A stretch of DNA of 18,098 bases from Smittium culicis (lineage: Eukaryota; Kickxellomycota; Harpellomycetes; Harpellales; Legeriomycetaceae): assembly GCA_001970855.1 (NCBI GenBank), contig LSSN01004532.1, positions 1 through 18,098 on the forward strand. Reading direction: 5' to 3'. Below, one piece after another: positions 9,901-18,098 of the stretch (the first letter of the stretch is position 1; the number at the start of each line of letters is the position of its first letter). The position numbers were made by a program, and so were the translations under genes. Below the pieces are notes generated by a model. It did no database searches. It saw only the letters and a program-made list of their open reading frames with translations, and was not told the origin of the DNA.

Positions 9901-11121
9901 TATCCATTTAGTTTGTTTTTTTTTTTTTTGGAAATTCTTATCAGTTCAAAAAAATCTTCAAATCAGAGATTCTCGAAAAGGTTAAAGAAATAAATTTTGA
10001 TTGTTGATCTAAAGATTAGTTAATTTTTAATAACCTTTAAATTTAGTGTACAAAAGCTATTTCAAAAATAATACCTAGTTATTATACATTAGTACAGTTT
10101 AATTGTTAATAACACATTAACCCTACTTTCATATCTTTTTTTAATGTTTTTATATCGCCATATTGATGTTCTTTAGCGTTTAATTAGATGGGACTCTTAT
10201 AATGCGCTAATTCTTTTCTAATTTTTTTTTTATATATTGCAAGATTCTAATGAAAAGTGGAGCATTAATTCTAAAAAAATTTATTTGCTAATGAAATTTT
10301 TTTAATCTTATTGATTTTATTATATATATAATTAGATGAAATGTAACTACGGAGTTTAAAAATATATTATAGCTGATGAACACAAAAATTTAAATAGAAA
10401 AATTTCTATTTCTAGAAATAATCTCTCATATCTAACTCTATCTTTTGTAATCAAAATTAATTAAATTAAAATTTTTTGGAGTTAGAGATTCATATTCCAT
10501 TTACAGAATATATCTTTAGTTATGCTGGCATGAAAATTAAACTATTTGGTTCTATAATTGAAATTCATTAAAGAAATGATTTATTTAGACTTATTAAAGC
10601 ACTGAAAAATACACCTGTTCTATGCTTCCATAGTAGAAAAATATCAAGAAATTTAAACCTTTAAAAAATTACGTATTAATTAGCAGTGCTATCCGTGTAA
10701 GAAAAAAACTGATCTCTTTGTGCAAAAGTCACTTCAAAAAGAAACAAAATCACATTACCTAATATATACTTGCTGAAAAATAGTGTTATTTTACTTGAAT
10801 TATCTTTTAAAAATTATTATCCCTGATCAAATATATATTATATAAGTTAGAGTTAAGAATATAGCAAGTATCATTAATCAGTATCGGCATTATTTTAAAA
10901 ATTATCCGCAAGGAAAAGAAAAAAAATTCGATTTAAACCAAGAGCGTATAAATCAGGGAAATATCATTGAGATTTAAACGTGATGCTGTCACCATAAGGA
11001 TTGTAAAAACATATATATTCACATAAATAAGTAAAATAATGAAATAAATTAGAGAAAATGGCTAAAATCGGGAGATGGAGAAAAAGATGAGGAAATTAGA
11101 TTGAGCGAATGTAGAAAAAAA
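6969..11121. other. Long gene-empty AT-rich intergenic region
   Basis: No gene is recognisable in about 4.15 kb on either strand. The sequence is rich in short A and T runs and small dyads. It includes a 14-bp perfect palindrome at 8547-8560, AAGCGCTT near 8346, and a pair of short direct repeats built on CCAATAAAT near 8620 and 8690. A segment near 9100-9135 (CAATACTCTTTGAGGTAATTTTATGATC-type sequence) weakly recalls the start of the dispersed repeat at 588-820. It serves as the shared upstream and downstream region of two minus-strand genes. Nothing else can be supported. Confidence 0.55.
8547..8560. repeat. 14-bp perfect palindrome
   Basis: GTCGAATATTCGAC is its own reverse complement. 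It is isolated, far from any gene end, and has two CG pairs near each end in a stretch of nearly pure A/T. It could be a dimeric factor site or a small cruciform. No function can be assigned. Confidence 0.5.
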
Positions 11122-14100
11122 TTATTTTTGTATATAATGCCTAAACCTGTATCTAACACCACTAATAAGTCCATTGATATTAAATAGAAGCTCCTCTAAT
11201 TCATCTTTTCTTCTTTTGGCACGATGACCAGGATTTGCAGGGATCCTCGACAACTCGCTTTGGGCTTTATTTTTTTCTAAAACCAGTCTACGAAGTTTAT
11301 CATCAAGCTCTTCAGCAGAGTCGTCGTCATCTGCTTTTAGCTTTTCCATCAGGTCATTTAGTGGTATGGTGGTATCACTTAGCTCAGAGTAAGGCTTATT
11401 TTCAGCGATCGGACCAATTTCATTGAGGGATTTATCAATGCTATAAGGGCTAACAGGGTTATTTATGCTATTTGTAGGTGATTTTGCATTGTTGCTATAT
11501 AACAGAGAAAATCTAGGGTTAAAAACTGTTGATTTATGCTCAATAATCTCTTCTGAACATTGATTCATAGCCTCTGTGGTATAATAGCTATTTGGTCCGT
11601 TGAAAGAACTGTTTCCGATAGATGTTCGATCTTTTTCTGGTATTAAATTAAGCGAATGGCTGTCAGTACCTTGAGAATCCATGTTTGTGATATCTCTGCT
11701 GTTAAAGTTACCCGAAAAAGAATTTCTAACATTTCTAGGACTACTGAAATTAAGTTTTGAAAAGTCTGATGAAAGGGAATCAGACAGATCTTTTTTCAAG
11801 TCTATATCTTCATTATATTTGGGAGAATTGTCTGATGGTTTGTTATTTGCGCTATCAAAACTACTCAATTCTTTTTTGGCTTGGCTAGGAGTATTATATT
11901 TATGGCTATTAATTTGAGAATTATCAAAGGTGTTATTTTCTGATTGAAGTATTATAGTTTGATTCTTAGTTGCGGGCGAGTAAACTGAAGGGCTAAAAGT
12001 TAAATTTGAACTAAGATGAGAGCTAGGGCTGGCTACTTCGTAGATTTTATTGGTCTCAATATGAGCTAAGCCGGCATGCTCATTTGACCTTACGGCTATT
12101 GGATTAAAGCTTGGTTGTTCTAAAATGCTGAATTGTGTATTGATTTTCAATCCAGAAAACTCAGAATCTGTAGCTTTTAGAGATTCGCTTGATTTCTTAA
12201 GTCCTAAGTTTGACGAATGATCTCTTTGGTCATGTGATGACCTTGTATCAACCTGAGACTCTGAGTTCAATGTATTTGAATGGTTATTTGACAAAGTAAA
12301 CGATTGTTTTACAGAACCATTGCTATTCTGGTAAATTTTAATTAGTTCGTTTACAACCAAGTCTAATTCTGTAATTAAGTCTGCATTGTCAGGTATTTGA
12401 GATATTAGTGGTTTTTCGTTCCCAGGCTTAGCATTTGAAAATAAAGGGGAACTTTTTTCGTTAGTTAAATTTTCTGTGCCTCTAATGATATTATCAGCGA
12501 TTCTGGAGATTTTCAATAGGTCACTAGGAACGCCTGTTAATTTATTAGTTACTTCCAGAAACTTTAGTAAAGAGGATGTTAAGTTTTTATAGTTTTTAAG
12601 CATAGCCAGGTTTGAATTTGATAGTTCTGTGCAGCGATTAGAAGATTGCTGCTTAAAGGAATCAATTTCGCTTTTAAGCTTATTTCTTTCGGTTGTTAAA
12701 TTAATTACCATATCTTCATACTCTTTGATTATGGGAGGGTTATTCAGCTCCTCAACAAGAGCTTCTAATTGCTTAATAGATTCGGATTTTTTAATTATAT
12801 TTTCGTTAAGATTATCTATCATTCCTTGCTTGACTGTTACCTGATAGCTGAGATTTATTAGTGATTCTTTTAAATTTTTTCGCTCGCTTTCTGCTTGAGT
12901 GACTGATGTAGATAATATCTCATTGTCATTTTTAATTTTTGACAATAAAACAGTATGTTTATTGTTTATTTCCTGAATCTTATTACTATGTTGATCCTCT
13001 TTTAATTTTATCTGACTTTCAAGGTTACTTATTCTTTGATTTTTAAGGTCTAAATTTTTTTTCTGTTCTTCAAGCTCGTTAAAGAAAGACTTTTTTTGTA
13101 TCTCCAGCTCTTTTTCGAGGGTTAATATTTTAGATTTTAAGTATTCGCCTATTTTTTCAGACTCTGATTTAATGGCGATACTGTTATTCTTTGATTCATT
13201 TAGAGTTGATTCCAGCTTGCTGTTTTCTAACTGGAGAGCTTGAATTGAAGATTTTAAAATCTTGTAGTTTTTCTCTAAATCGGTTTCGTTTACATCAGAT
13301 AGGGTTGATGGAGATTTTGACGTTTGTGTAAAGTTCCTTGAAAGTCTACTTGAAGGTACTGCATTAGTTGATAACCTGGAACTTGTTTTATGAGCTCTTG
13401 ATGTTGAAATAGAAGCGGGGATATTTTTAGTTTTATTTTCTTGGGAAGATTGGTTGACAGTTGGGGTTAGAGATGGCTTATAGTTAGAGATATTTTGTGT
13501 GAGTCTAGCTTTAGTGTTAGCTTCACTTCTAGAAGAACTAGCAATTGGAGAGTAAGCTTTATTTGCTGAAATGATTTTTGAAGAATTTCTTGATATTGAT
13601 GAGATATGTGGGGCGGTCTTATCATTACCAGAAGCTGGAGTATCTTTGTGAGTAGGTAAATGTGAATTTCGATGAATTGAACTTGGTAAAGCAGAGTTAC
13701 TTGATTTCGGTATAATTCTAGATTTTTGGATTTTAGGCGAAGTTGGTGAATCAGAGTTTGAGCCTTGAGTTTTCTTTTTTATACCAAGTGTTGATAAGGC
13801 CTTTGGGGGTATTGGTTTTGTAATATTTTTGTTAACGGCAATAAAATTATTTTTTATGTTAGGTGAGATTTTGTTGATGTTTTTGCTTTCATGCAATAAT
13901 GGGCCGGATCTTCTTGAAATATCAATGCTCGAGTACCGATGAAGACTATTTTGATGAGATTTTTTGGAGGAAATAGTGGGCAAACCAGAATGTCTTTTAT
14001 CAGGGCTAATGGTTAAAGATTTTATTTTAGGAGGTAAAGTTTTAGTAGTTTTGGAAACGTTTTGCGGATCAATAGAAGTACTTTTTAATGGAATAGAATT

Positions 14101-15049
14101 TCTTTCTGAGGATTTTTCTGAAGATTCATTTTCAAAAGCTAGAGGAATTTCAGGGACATTTAAATCTCCTATATCAAAGCCAGAACTTTTTGAAGCTTGA
14201 ATATCTATAGATTTTTCGGGTGTTTTTGTTTTTTCACTTAAGTTTGACGAATTTAATTTTTCTTGGGGTTGATTAATTAATAAGATTTCATTATCGATAA
14301 TATCTCTTTGAGAATTAAGTTTGCCGGAAATTTTAATATAGCTTTCAAATTCCTCCTTTTGGTCAAAGCTGATGATTGACCAAGCATCATCAGCTTTAAT
14401 TGTGTCAATGGTATGAATTGAATTAGAGAAATTAGTATTCGAATAAGGGGAGGAAGAGCAATCGACTTCTATAAACATATTTGATATTAGTTGTTTTATA
14501 AATATGTAAAATTACAAAATTTATGATATGATTAATATCAATATATTAAAGTCAAATACCTGTAGAGTTTCCAAAATCTTTATTTTCGTTGGGATTCATT
14601 GGGCGTGATGTTTTGAGGTTAATAAGGCTGGATTGCTCTAGTGTTTTGGTGGGGCTATTTCTAGCAAATGATAATGCAGATTTGTGTGAGTTATAGCTCG
14701 ATTGTCTGTTATTTGAAGGATTAAGACTTGAAGGAGAAGGAGAAGGAATTTTGGAGCTTGAAAAATCTAATTTTGAATTTCCTTGTAAGGAAAGAAAATT
14801 TGGGCTAGAGTATTCTTTCTTTGAGCTACTATGGATGGAATGTAAACCTGTGTTGAATTCGTCAGGAATGCTATCATTGAATTGATCCTGGGTTTGATGA
14901 TCGTTTATATAAAGCTCACCTCCAGGAGTTTTGGGTGATAATGTGTTAGGTTTTGGTAATGTCGGGATAAGCCTTTTGAATTCGGATAGCTGGGCTTGGT
15001 TTGAGCTTATAGGCGTCAAACTGCTGTATATTTGGCTAGAGCTTTTCAT
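11122..15049 (-). CDS. Large two-exon coiled-coil protein, candidate cytoskeletal scaffold
   Basis: Exon 1 is 15049-14560 and exon 2 is 14468-11122, joined by a 91-nt intron. The product is 1278 residues. Residues 1-550 are Ser/Asn/Pro-rich, basic and probably disordered, with an SxIP-type motif (SKIP, 99-102) and full CDK consensus sites (SPTK 132-135, TPEK 246-249, SPDK 318-321). Residues about 560-772 form a long coiled coil with strong Leu/Glu/Lys heptads. A second helical stretch spans about 785-875. Another Ser/Asn-rich region follows. Residues 1214-1278 form a charged helical end with L-S-R-I-P-A-N-P-G-H-R and R-R-K-D-E-L-E-E-L. This C-terminus loosely resembles an enkurin-type domain or fungal coiled-coil C-termini, but I cannot name the family. 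SxIP motifs recruit EB1-type microtubule plus-end proteins in known families, so a microtubule or spindle-pole role is inferred. Without splicing, exon 1 would end after 165 codons and exon 2 would begin at a chance ATG within the intron. The start at 15049 is the first ATG of the open frame. Confidence 0.75.
11125..11319 (-). other. Charged helical C-terminal segment of the coiled-coil protein
   Basis: Codes for residues 1214-1278. An acidic D/E run leads into a helix (L-R-R-L-V-L-E-K-N-K), then S-R-I-P-A-N-P-G-H-R, then a second helix starting R-R-K-D-E-L-E-E and ending basic and aromatic (V-R-Y-R-F-R-H-Y). The helix-turn-helix layout, with a proline-containing turn and a Lys/Arg-Glu-Glu-Leu second helix, is reminiscent of enkurin domains, though the match is by eye only. 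It is less repetitive than the rest of the protein, so it is probably the conserved functional end. Confidence 0.35.
14469..14559 (-). other. Spliceosomal intron (91 nt)
   Basis: On the minus strand the intron runs from GTATTT (14559 downwards) to TTATAG (ending at 14469). An ACTAAT branch-like motif at 14491-14486 puts the branch A 18 nt from the 3' splice site. Exon 1 ends in phase 1 and exon 2 supplies the other two bases, forming GAA and giving N-S-T-E-V-D-C in frame with no stop. Donor, branch, acceptor and frame all agree, so this joins the two open frames into one gene. Confidence 0.85.
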
Positions 15050-15750
15050 ACTGCATTAATTATGTTACCATATAGTTGTATAAAATTACTAGGTTATTCT
15101 AGAAAGGTGCCAATTTATGTAAAAATAGTAAGACTGAGGTATGATATCACAAAATCAGGATAAATTTAAAACTGATAGAGGTTTTGATTATTAGAATCTA
15201 GTTTGGTAAAGTATATTATGTTAATAAATGTACCTACTTCAGTTGATATAACTAATCATTCTCATCCTCTCAGTTAAAAACTCTTAACTCATTTGCTAGC
15301 CAGTTTAATACTGGTATCATTTGATGTACTTTATTTTAATTGGCTTATAAAAGAATCAGTAATTTGATTGCTTGATTAAGATGTTTATTATAATAATTAT
15401 TACTGCCAATTTCTAATATTCCACCTTCCTCTTTAGTTTCGCAAAATGTAGTATTAACGACCATACACGTAAGAGCTCGTTGATTTTTGGCTACCTTCAC
15501 TTAGTCCACTCTACACTTTTACTTTACCCCACCTCGCCTCTATCAAAAATCAATAAACAGCTTACTCAACTTTGTACAACCATTGCCACATAGGCTTACG
15601 ACTTGTATAACAAACGATTACTATGGATCACAAATATGTGACGATTCAATAGTGATATTTCCTATTTTCTTCCTGGAGTTATTCAATACCATTTAAAGCT
15701 AAGTAAAAAATTTACTAAAAGCTGTTCAAGGATAAAATTTTTTTTCCCAT
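15050..15750. promoter_or_regulatory. Upstream region of the coiled-coil gene, no gene seen
   Basis: This is the 5' flank of the minus-strand coiled-coil gene. From about 15420 to 15620 the plus strand is pyrimidine-rich and poor in G, unlike the surroundings. A 10-bp inverted repeat, TTGATTTTTG (15480-15489) with CAAAAATCAA (15544-15553), lies in it with 54 bp between the arms. TTCTAGAA occurs at about 15097-15104 but lacks a third heat-shock unit. Minus-strand CCAAT (plus ATTGG) occurs near 15338. No TATA box can be singled out. A promoter is expected here because of position, but its elements are uncertain. Confidence 0.35.
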
Positions 15751-15764
15751 AAGTGTATACACTT
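15751..15764. repeat. 14-bp perfect palindrome
   Basis: AAGTGTATACACTT is its own reverse complement. It sits just after a run of Ts and about 115 bp before the poly-C tract. A dimeric binding site or chance are both possible. Confidence 0.5.
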
Positions 15765-15879
15765 TGCTAAACTACAGGTTTTTTATAAGGTCAATTTCAT
15801 ATAAAAAAATTTCAGATTTGGAAAATTTTTTAAAATCCTTGAAATTCAATCCAATAATAGAAACCGACTGCAATTACGA

Positions 15880-15905
15880 CCCCCCCCCCCCCACCACCAC
15901 CACCC
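15880..15905 (+). repeat. Poly-C tract followed by CCA microsatellite
   Basis: Thirteen consecutive Cs (15880-15892) run into five ACC units ending at 15905-15908. On the minus strand this is a G13 run plus GGT repeats, able in principle to form a G-quadruplex. It is strongly out of keeping with the AT-rich surroundings. The open frames across it (15764-15970 plus, 16153-15830 minus) are low-complexity artefacts. Confidence 0.8.
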
Positions 15906-16003
15906 AAAAAATTAGTGGATATATCATAGCGAAGTGCAAAGAAAAATTCACAAAAGTCATGAAAAGATAAAGGCTTAAACAAATTACAAACCTCAGAAAT
16001 TAC

Positions 16004-16019
16004 AAAAAAAAAAAAAAAA
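16004..16019 (+). repeat. Poly-A run (16 nt)
   Basis: Sixteen uninterrupted As. It lies about 100 bp from the poly-C tract in a plus strand that is generally A-rich. It could be a retroposed poly(A) tail, but no upstream element body with target-site duplication is evident, so a plain homopolymer is more likely. Confidence 0.6.
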
Positions 16020-16364
16020 GTCCAAATTCTCTTACCTACTTGTAAGACAGGAACATTATTGAAAACAAAAAAAAATGCATTAGTATATCTAACATAATGG
16101 AAAAACGGACAAGCAAAACCCGAAATAACCAGGATAAGGATACTTTGGTACAATTACTTCAAAAAAAAATAAAATCAAACGATATCAGTCTTGCACAAAT
16201 TAAATAATACACTAATTAAAACCCTAATTCATATACCAATTTTGGTGGAAAATGCAGCATGATATAATTTTTATCTAGCTATCTATAATTGAAAATGGAA
16301 CTATACCGTAAATAACTAGGTATTGTTGGGTTTTAATTAAAATACGAATTATAAAGTAAAAGAA

Positions 16365-16388
16365 AACTAGAACTAGAACTAGAACTAG
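16365..16388 (+). repeat. Tandem hexamer (AACTAG)x4
   Basis: Four perfect AACTAG units in a row. It lies 55 bp before an 11-bp hairpin. Simple-sequence expansion is the likely origin. Confidence 0.8.
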
Positions 16389-16443
16389 GTCAAGGGCAAG
16401 AAAAAGATAATAGTTAGATGCTAGGATGATACTAATGCCCAAA

Positions 16444-16473
16444 AGCTTAGCCATAACATGTCATGGCTAAGCT
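16444..16473. repeat. 11-bp perfect inverted repeat
   Basis: AGCTTAGCCAT (16444-16454) and ATGGCTAAGCT (16463-16473) are exact reverse complements around the 8-base centre AACATGTC, which itself contains the palindrome ACATGT. The stem is richer in G/C than its surroundings. It may be a factor site, a transcription end or a small non-coding hairpin. No neighbouring gene explains it. Confidence 0.65.
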
Positions 16474-16720
16474 CTAGTTTATATACTTAGAATTTTTTTA
16501 TAGTAAAGAAAATTGATGCGAGATATTAACAATAAGGCTTCTTGATTAAAATTTAATGGGAAATTAAGATTTTTATAGCCAGACTATTTCAATTATAATC
16601 GATTTCTTTACTTGACCTTTTTGTTTTATCATATTTTTATTTTAGTCTGAGAGAGTTTAATTAACATAATCTAAAAGTATACAAAAAAACTAATAAAAAG
16701 ATAACATGAAAATATGCTTC

Positions 16721-16748
16721 CAACTGGCCCTCTCCTCCCGCCGCGGCT
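16721..16748. other. Small GC-rich island
   Basis: A 28-base patch with CCCGCCGCGG at its heart is more than two-thirds G+C, inside sequence that is mostly A and T. It lies in no gene. It might mark a protein binding site, an unmethylated or repeat-derived remnant, or an assembly oddity. Confidence 0.4.
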
Positions 16749-17724
16749 AAAAAATCTGCATGCCCACTAATAATTGGTTCATAGGGTATTTTTCAATCAA
16801 AATTATCAAAATCTTCTTTCTTTAGCTTCAAAGAATAGCAAATATAAGATCAATAGTATTCGATTAAAATCTCAATAGAAAAAATTAAAAAACATAAAAA
16901 TACACACACATAAATACATTCTAAAAACTAGTATCTAATCCATTTTAACAGCTATTAATTTTTATAATATCTCAAGTACAATCAATTTAATTTCGCAGCT
17001 GGGCAATTATCACAGTTATCAATTTGAACCCCCCATAAGTTATCGGTCTATTCTAAAAAAAAAAGGCTAGAAATAGAGAAATGAAATTGTAAAAACACAT
17101 TTCAATTGTAAAGATAGTTTCTGGTATAAATCCAGGAAAAAAATAATGAATTTGCGGGGAACCTCTTATAATCTAGAATTTAGATTAAACGGAATATATT
17201 TTGAAATCAAAAACATCATTGAGGAGATTATTAGCAAATTAGTGATATCCAAAACTGTTTCGAAATAGATAATAGAAGTAAATGTCTATTCCTAAAATTC
17301 AAATATCTTTCTAGCAAGGAAATAGAAAAAAATAAATAAATAAAAAACGATTGTAAAATAATCAGCTTAGTAAAAAAAAACTGATTACAAAAATGTGTAT
17401 AAGCTCATAATAATATCATGATAATTTGTGCTTAGACTATGGTAAGTAACCCAAAAAAACTTACGAAATTTTAACTGAGTTTGGGGAGATGGTCAATATA
17501 ATTACCCTTAAACATATCAACTTTAATTAATTTCCTAACAGAATTATTAAAATTACATTGAAAACCACAAAAATTAACGATTTACCAAGCATAATGAACA
17601 TAAACGTTGTTAAGGTGGCCCTAATTTAGAATAAAAGTAGCTCGATTTACACGTAATACAAACAAAAAACTCATTGAAAGAATCAGTTTCCGAAAATAAA
17701 AGCTGAAAATGAAAAAAATAAAAA

Positions 17725-18019
17725 GTTAGAATTAATCGAGCCCTTTAGGGCGACGATTAATTCATATTATACGAAAATAGGAGACATATTAAGTGTTACC
17801 ATCTTATTGGGTAAAACTAAACCGAAAATCTAAACCAATAAAATAAAGTGAAATATTGAACTAAAAAAATTTTATGTTAAAGACTGTGCAGTACAGTTTA
17901 GAGATATCCTTATCATCTTTCAGCAAAGGTAAATGGGACGGTGGGTGGGACTTAATATGTCTCCTATTTTCGTATAATATGAATTAATCGTCGCCCTAAA
18001 GGGCTCGATTAATTCTAAC
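17725..18019. mobile_element. Foldback or MITE-like element with perfect 70-bp terminal inverted repeats
   Basis: The left arm (17725-17794) and right arm (17950-18019) are exact reverse complements over all 70 bases, around a 155-bp centre. Each arm holds its own hairpin: ATTAATCG...CGATTAAT enclosing GCCCT-TT-AGGGC. No protein is encoded. A non-autonomous DNA element (MITE or foldback) fits the size of 295 bp and the structure. No clear target-site duplication is visible at the outer ends, so the element limits and class are uncertain. Zero mismatches suggest recent origin, gene conversion or selection. Confidence 0.6.
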
Positions 18020-18049
18020 ATTATACATCAAATAGGAGACATATTAAGT
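18020..18049 (+). repeat. Third partial copy of the inverted-repeat arm
   Basis: ATTATAC, then a 3-base variable step, then AAATAGGAGACATATTAAGT. This repeats the inner third of the left arm (about 17766-17794) in the same orientation with a small difference after ATTATAC. It begins exactly where the right arm ends at 18019. It shows that the arm sequence belongs to a repeat family or that the element inserted beside or into a related copy. The repeat may continue beyond the window. Confidence 0.7.
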
Positions 18050-18098
18050 TACTTCAAATTATAAAATCGACTCAGTCAAGTTATTAGAAGAATTCCTT

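Larger units (their letters stand above)
16160..17720. other. Gene-empty A-rich region
   Basis: No coding potential is seen on either strand. By eye the plus strand has about twice as many As as Ts in many 60-base lines (for example 16861-16920 and 17281-17400), unlike the balanced or T-rich sequence left of 11 kb. It contains a hexamer tandem array, a hairpin and a GC-rich island, all listed separately. Confidence 0.5.

Noticed and set aside
10598..10690. AGCACTG and CAGTGCT as a long-range inverted repeat
   Set aside because: Seven matching bases about 80 bp apart are expected by chance in several kilobases.
11235..14200. Open frames on the plus strand across the coiled-coil gene
   Set aside because: They are antisense by-products of the Ser/Leu-rich codons of the large gene.
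15090..15110. TTCTAGAA as a heat-shock element
   Set aside because: Only two inverted GAA units are present; a working element normally needs three or more.
15830..16153. 107-residue minus frame and an overlapping 68-residue plus frame (15764-15970)
   Set aside because: Both are made largely of homopolymer translations (poly-Gly, poly-Phe, or Pro/Thr runs) across the poly-C and poly-A tracts.
16220..16230. AAACCCTAA as telomeric sequence
   Set aside because: Only a single unit with no tandem repetition, so chance is sufficient.
17717..18026. TA target-site duplication that would assign the inverted repeat to the Tc1/mariner group
   Set aside because: TA dinucleotides occur on both sides but at different distances from the arm ends, so no consistent duplication can be defined.

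Overview
The window looks like nuclear DNA from a compact-gene, very AT-rich fungus. The evidence is: one clear spliceosomal intron (GT...AG with an ACTAAT branch motif) that restores frame exactly; long serine/asparagine-rich proteins; a seven-helix membrane protein carrying a C-terminal RGS domain, an architecture known from fungi and strongly expanded in zoopagomycete lineages; and eukaryotic promoter-like TATA/CCAAT elements rather than ribosome binding sites. The RGS protein's layout reminds me most of Kickxellomycotina (for example gut fungi such as Smittium), but that placement is an impression from family knowledge and was not tested.

Layout. 1-3985 is a gene-empty AT-rich stretch. 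It holds two diverged copies of a dispersed repeat (about 588-820 and 2665-2890) whose most conserved part still reads as protein, and it ends in a plausible promoter. 3986-4627 (+) encodes a small protein with a signal peptide and a hydrophobic, probably multi-pass C-terminal half; a perfect 10-bp hairpin straddles its stop codon. 5133-6968 (-) is convergent with it and encodes the 611-residue 7TM-RGS protein. 6969-11121 is another 4.2-kb stretch without a recognisable gene. 11122-15049 (-) is a two-exon gene for a 1278-residue coiled-coil protein with SxIP-type motifs, CDK-type sites and a conserved-looking basic helical C-terminus, most likely a cytoskeletal or spindle-pole scaffold. 15050-18098 is non-coding. 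It contains a poly-C/CCA tract, a long poly-A run, a hexamer tandem repeat next to an 11-bp hairpin, a small GC-rich island, and near the right end a perfect 70-bp inverted repeat with a 155-bp centre and a third partial copy abutting it.

There is no sign that the three genes form a functional unit. One is probably a G-protein signalling regulator, one a secretory-pathway membrane protein of unknown function, and one a structural protein. The most unusual structure is the nested inverted repeat at the right end. The most informative relic is the dispersed repeat pair on the left. I saw no tRNA, rRNA, CRISPR array or intact transposon gene.
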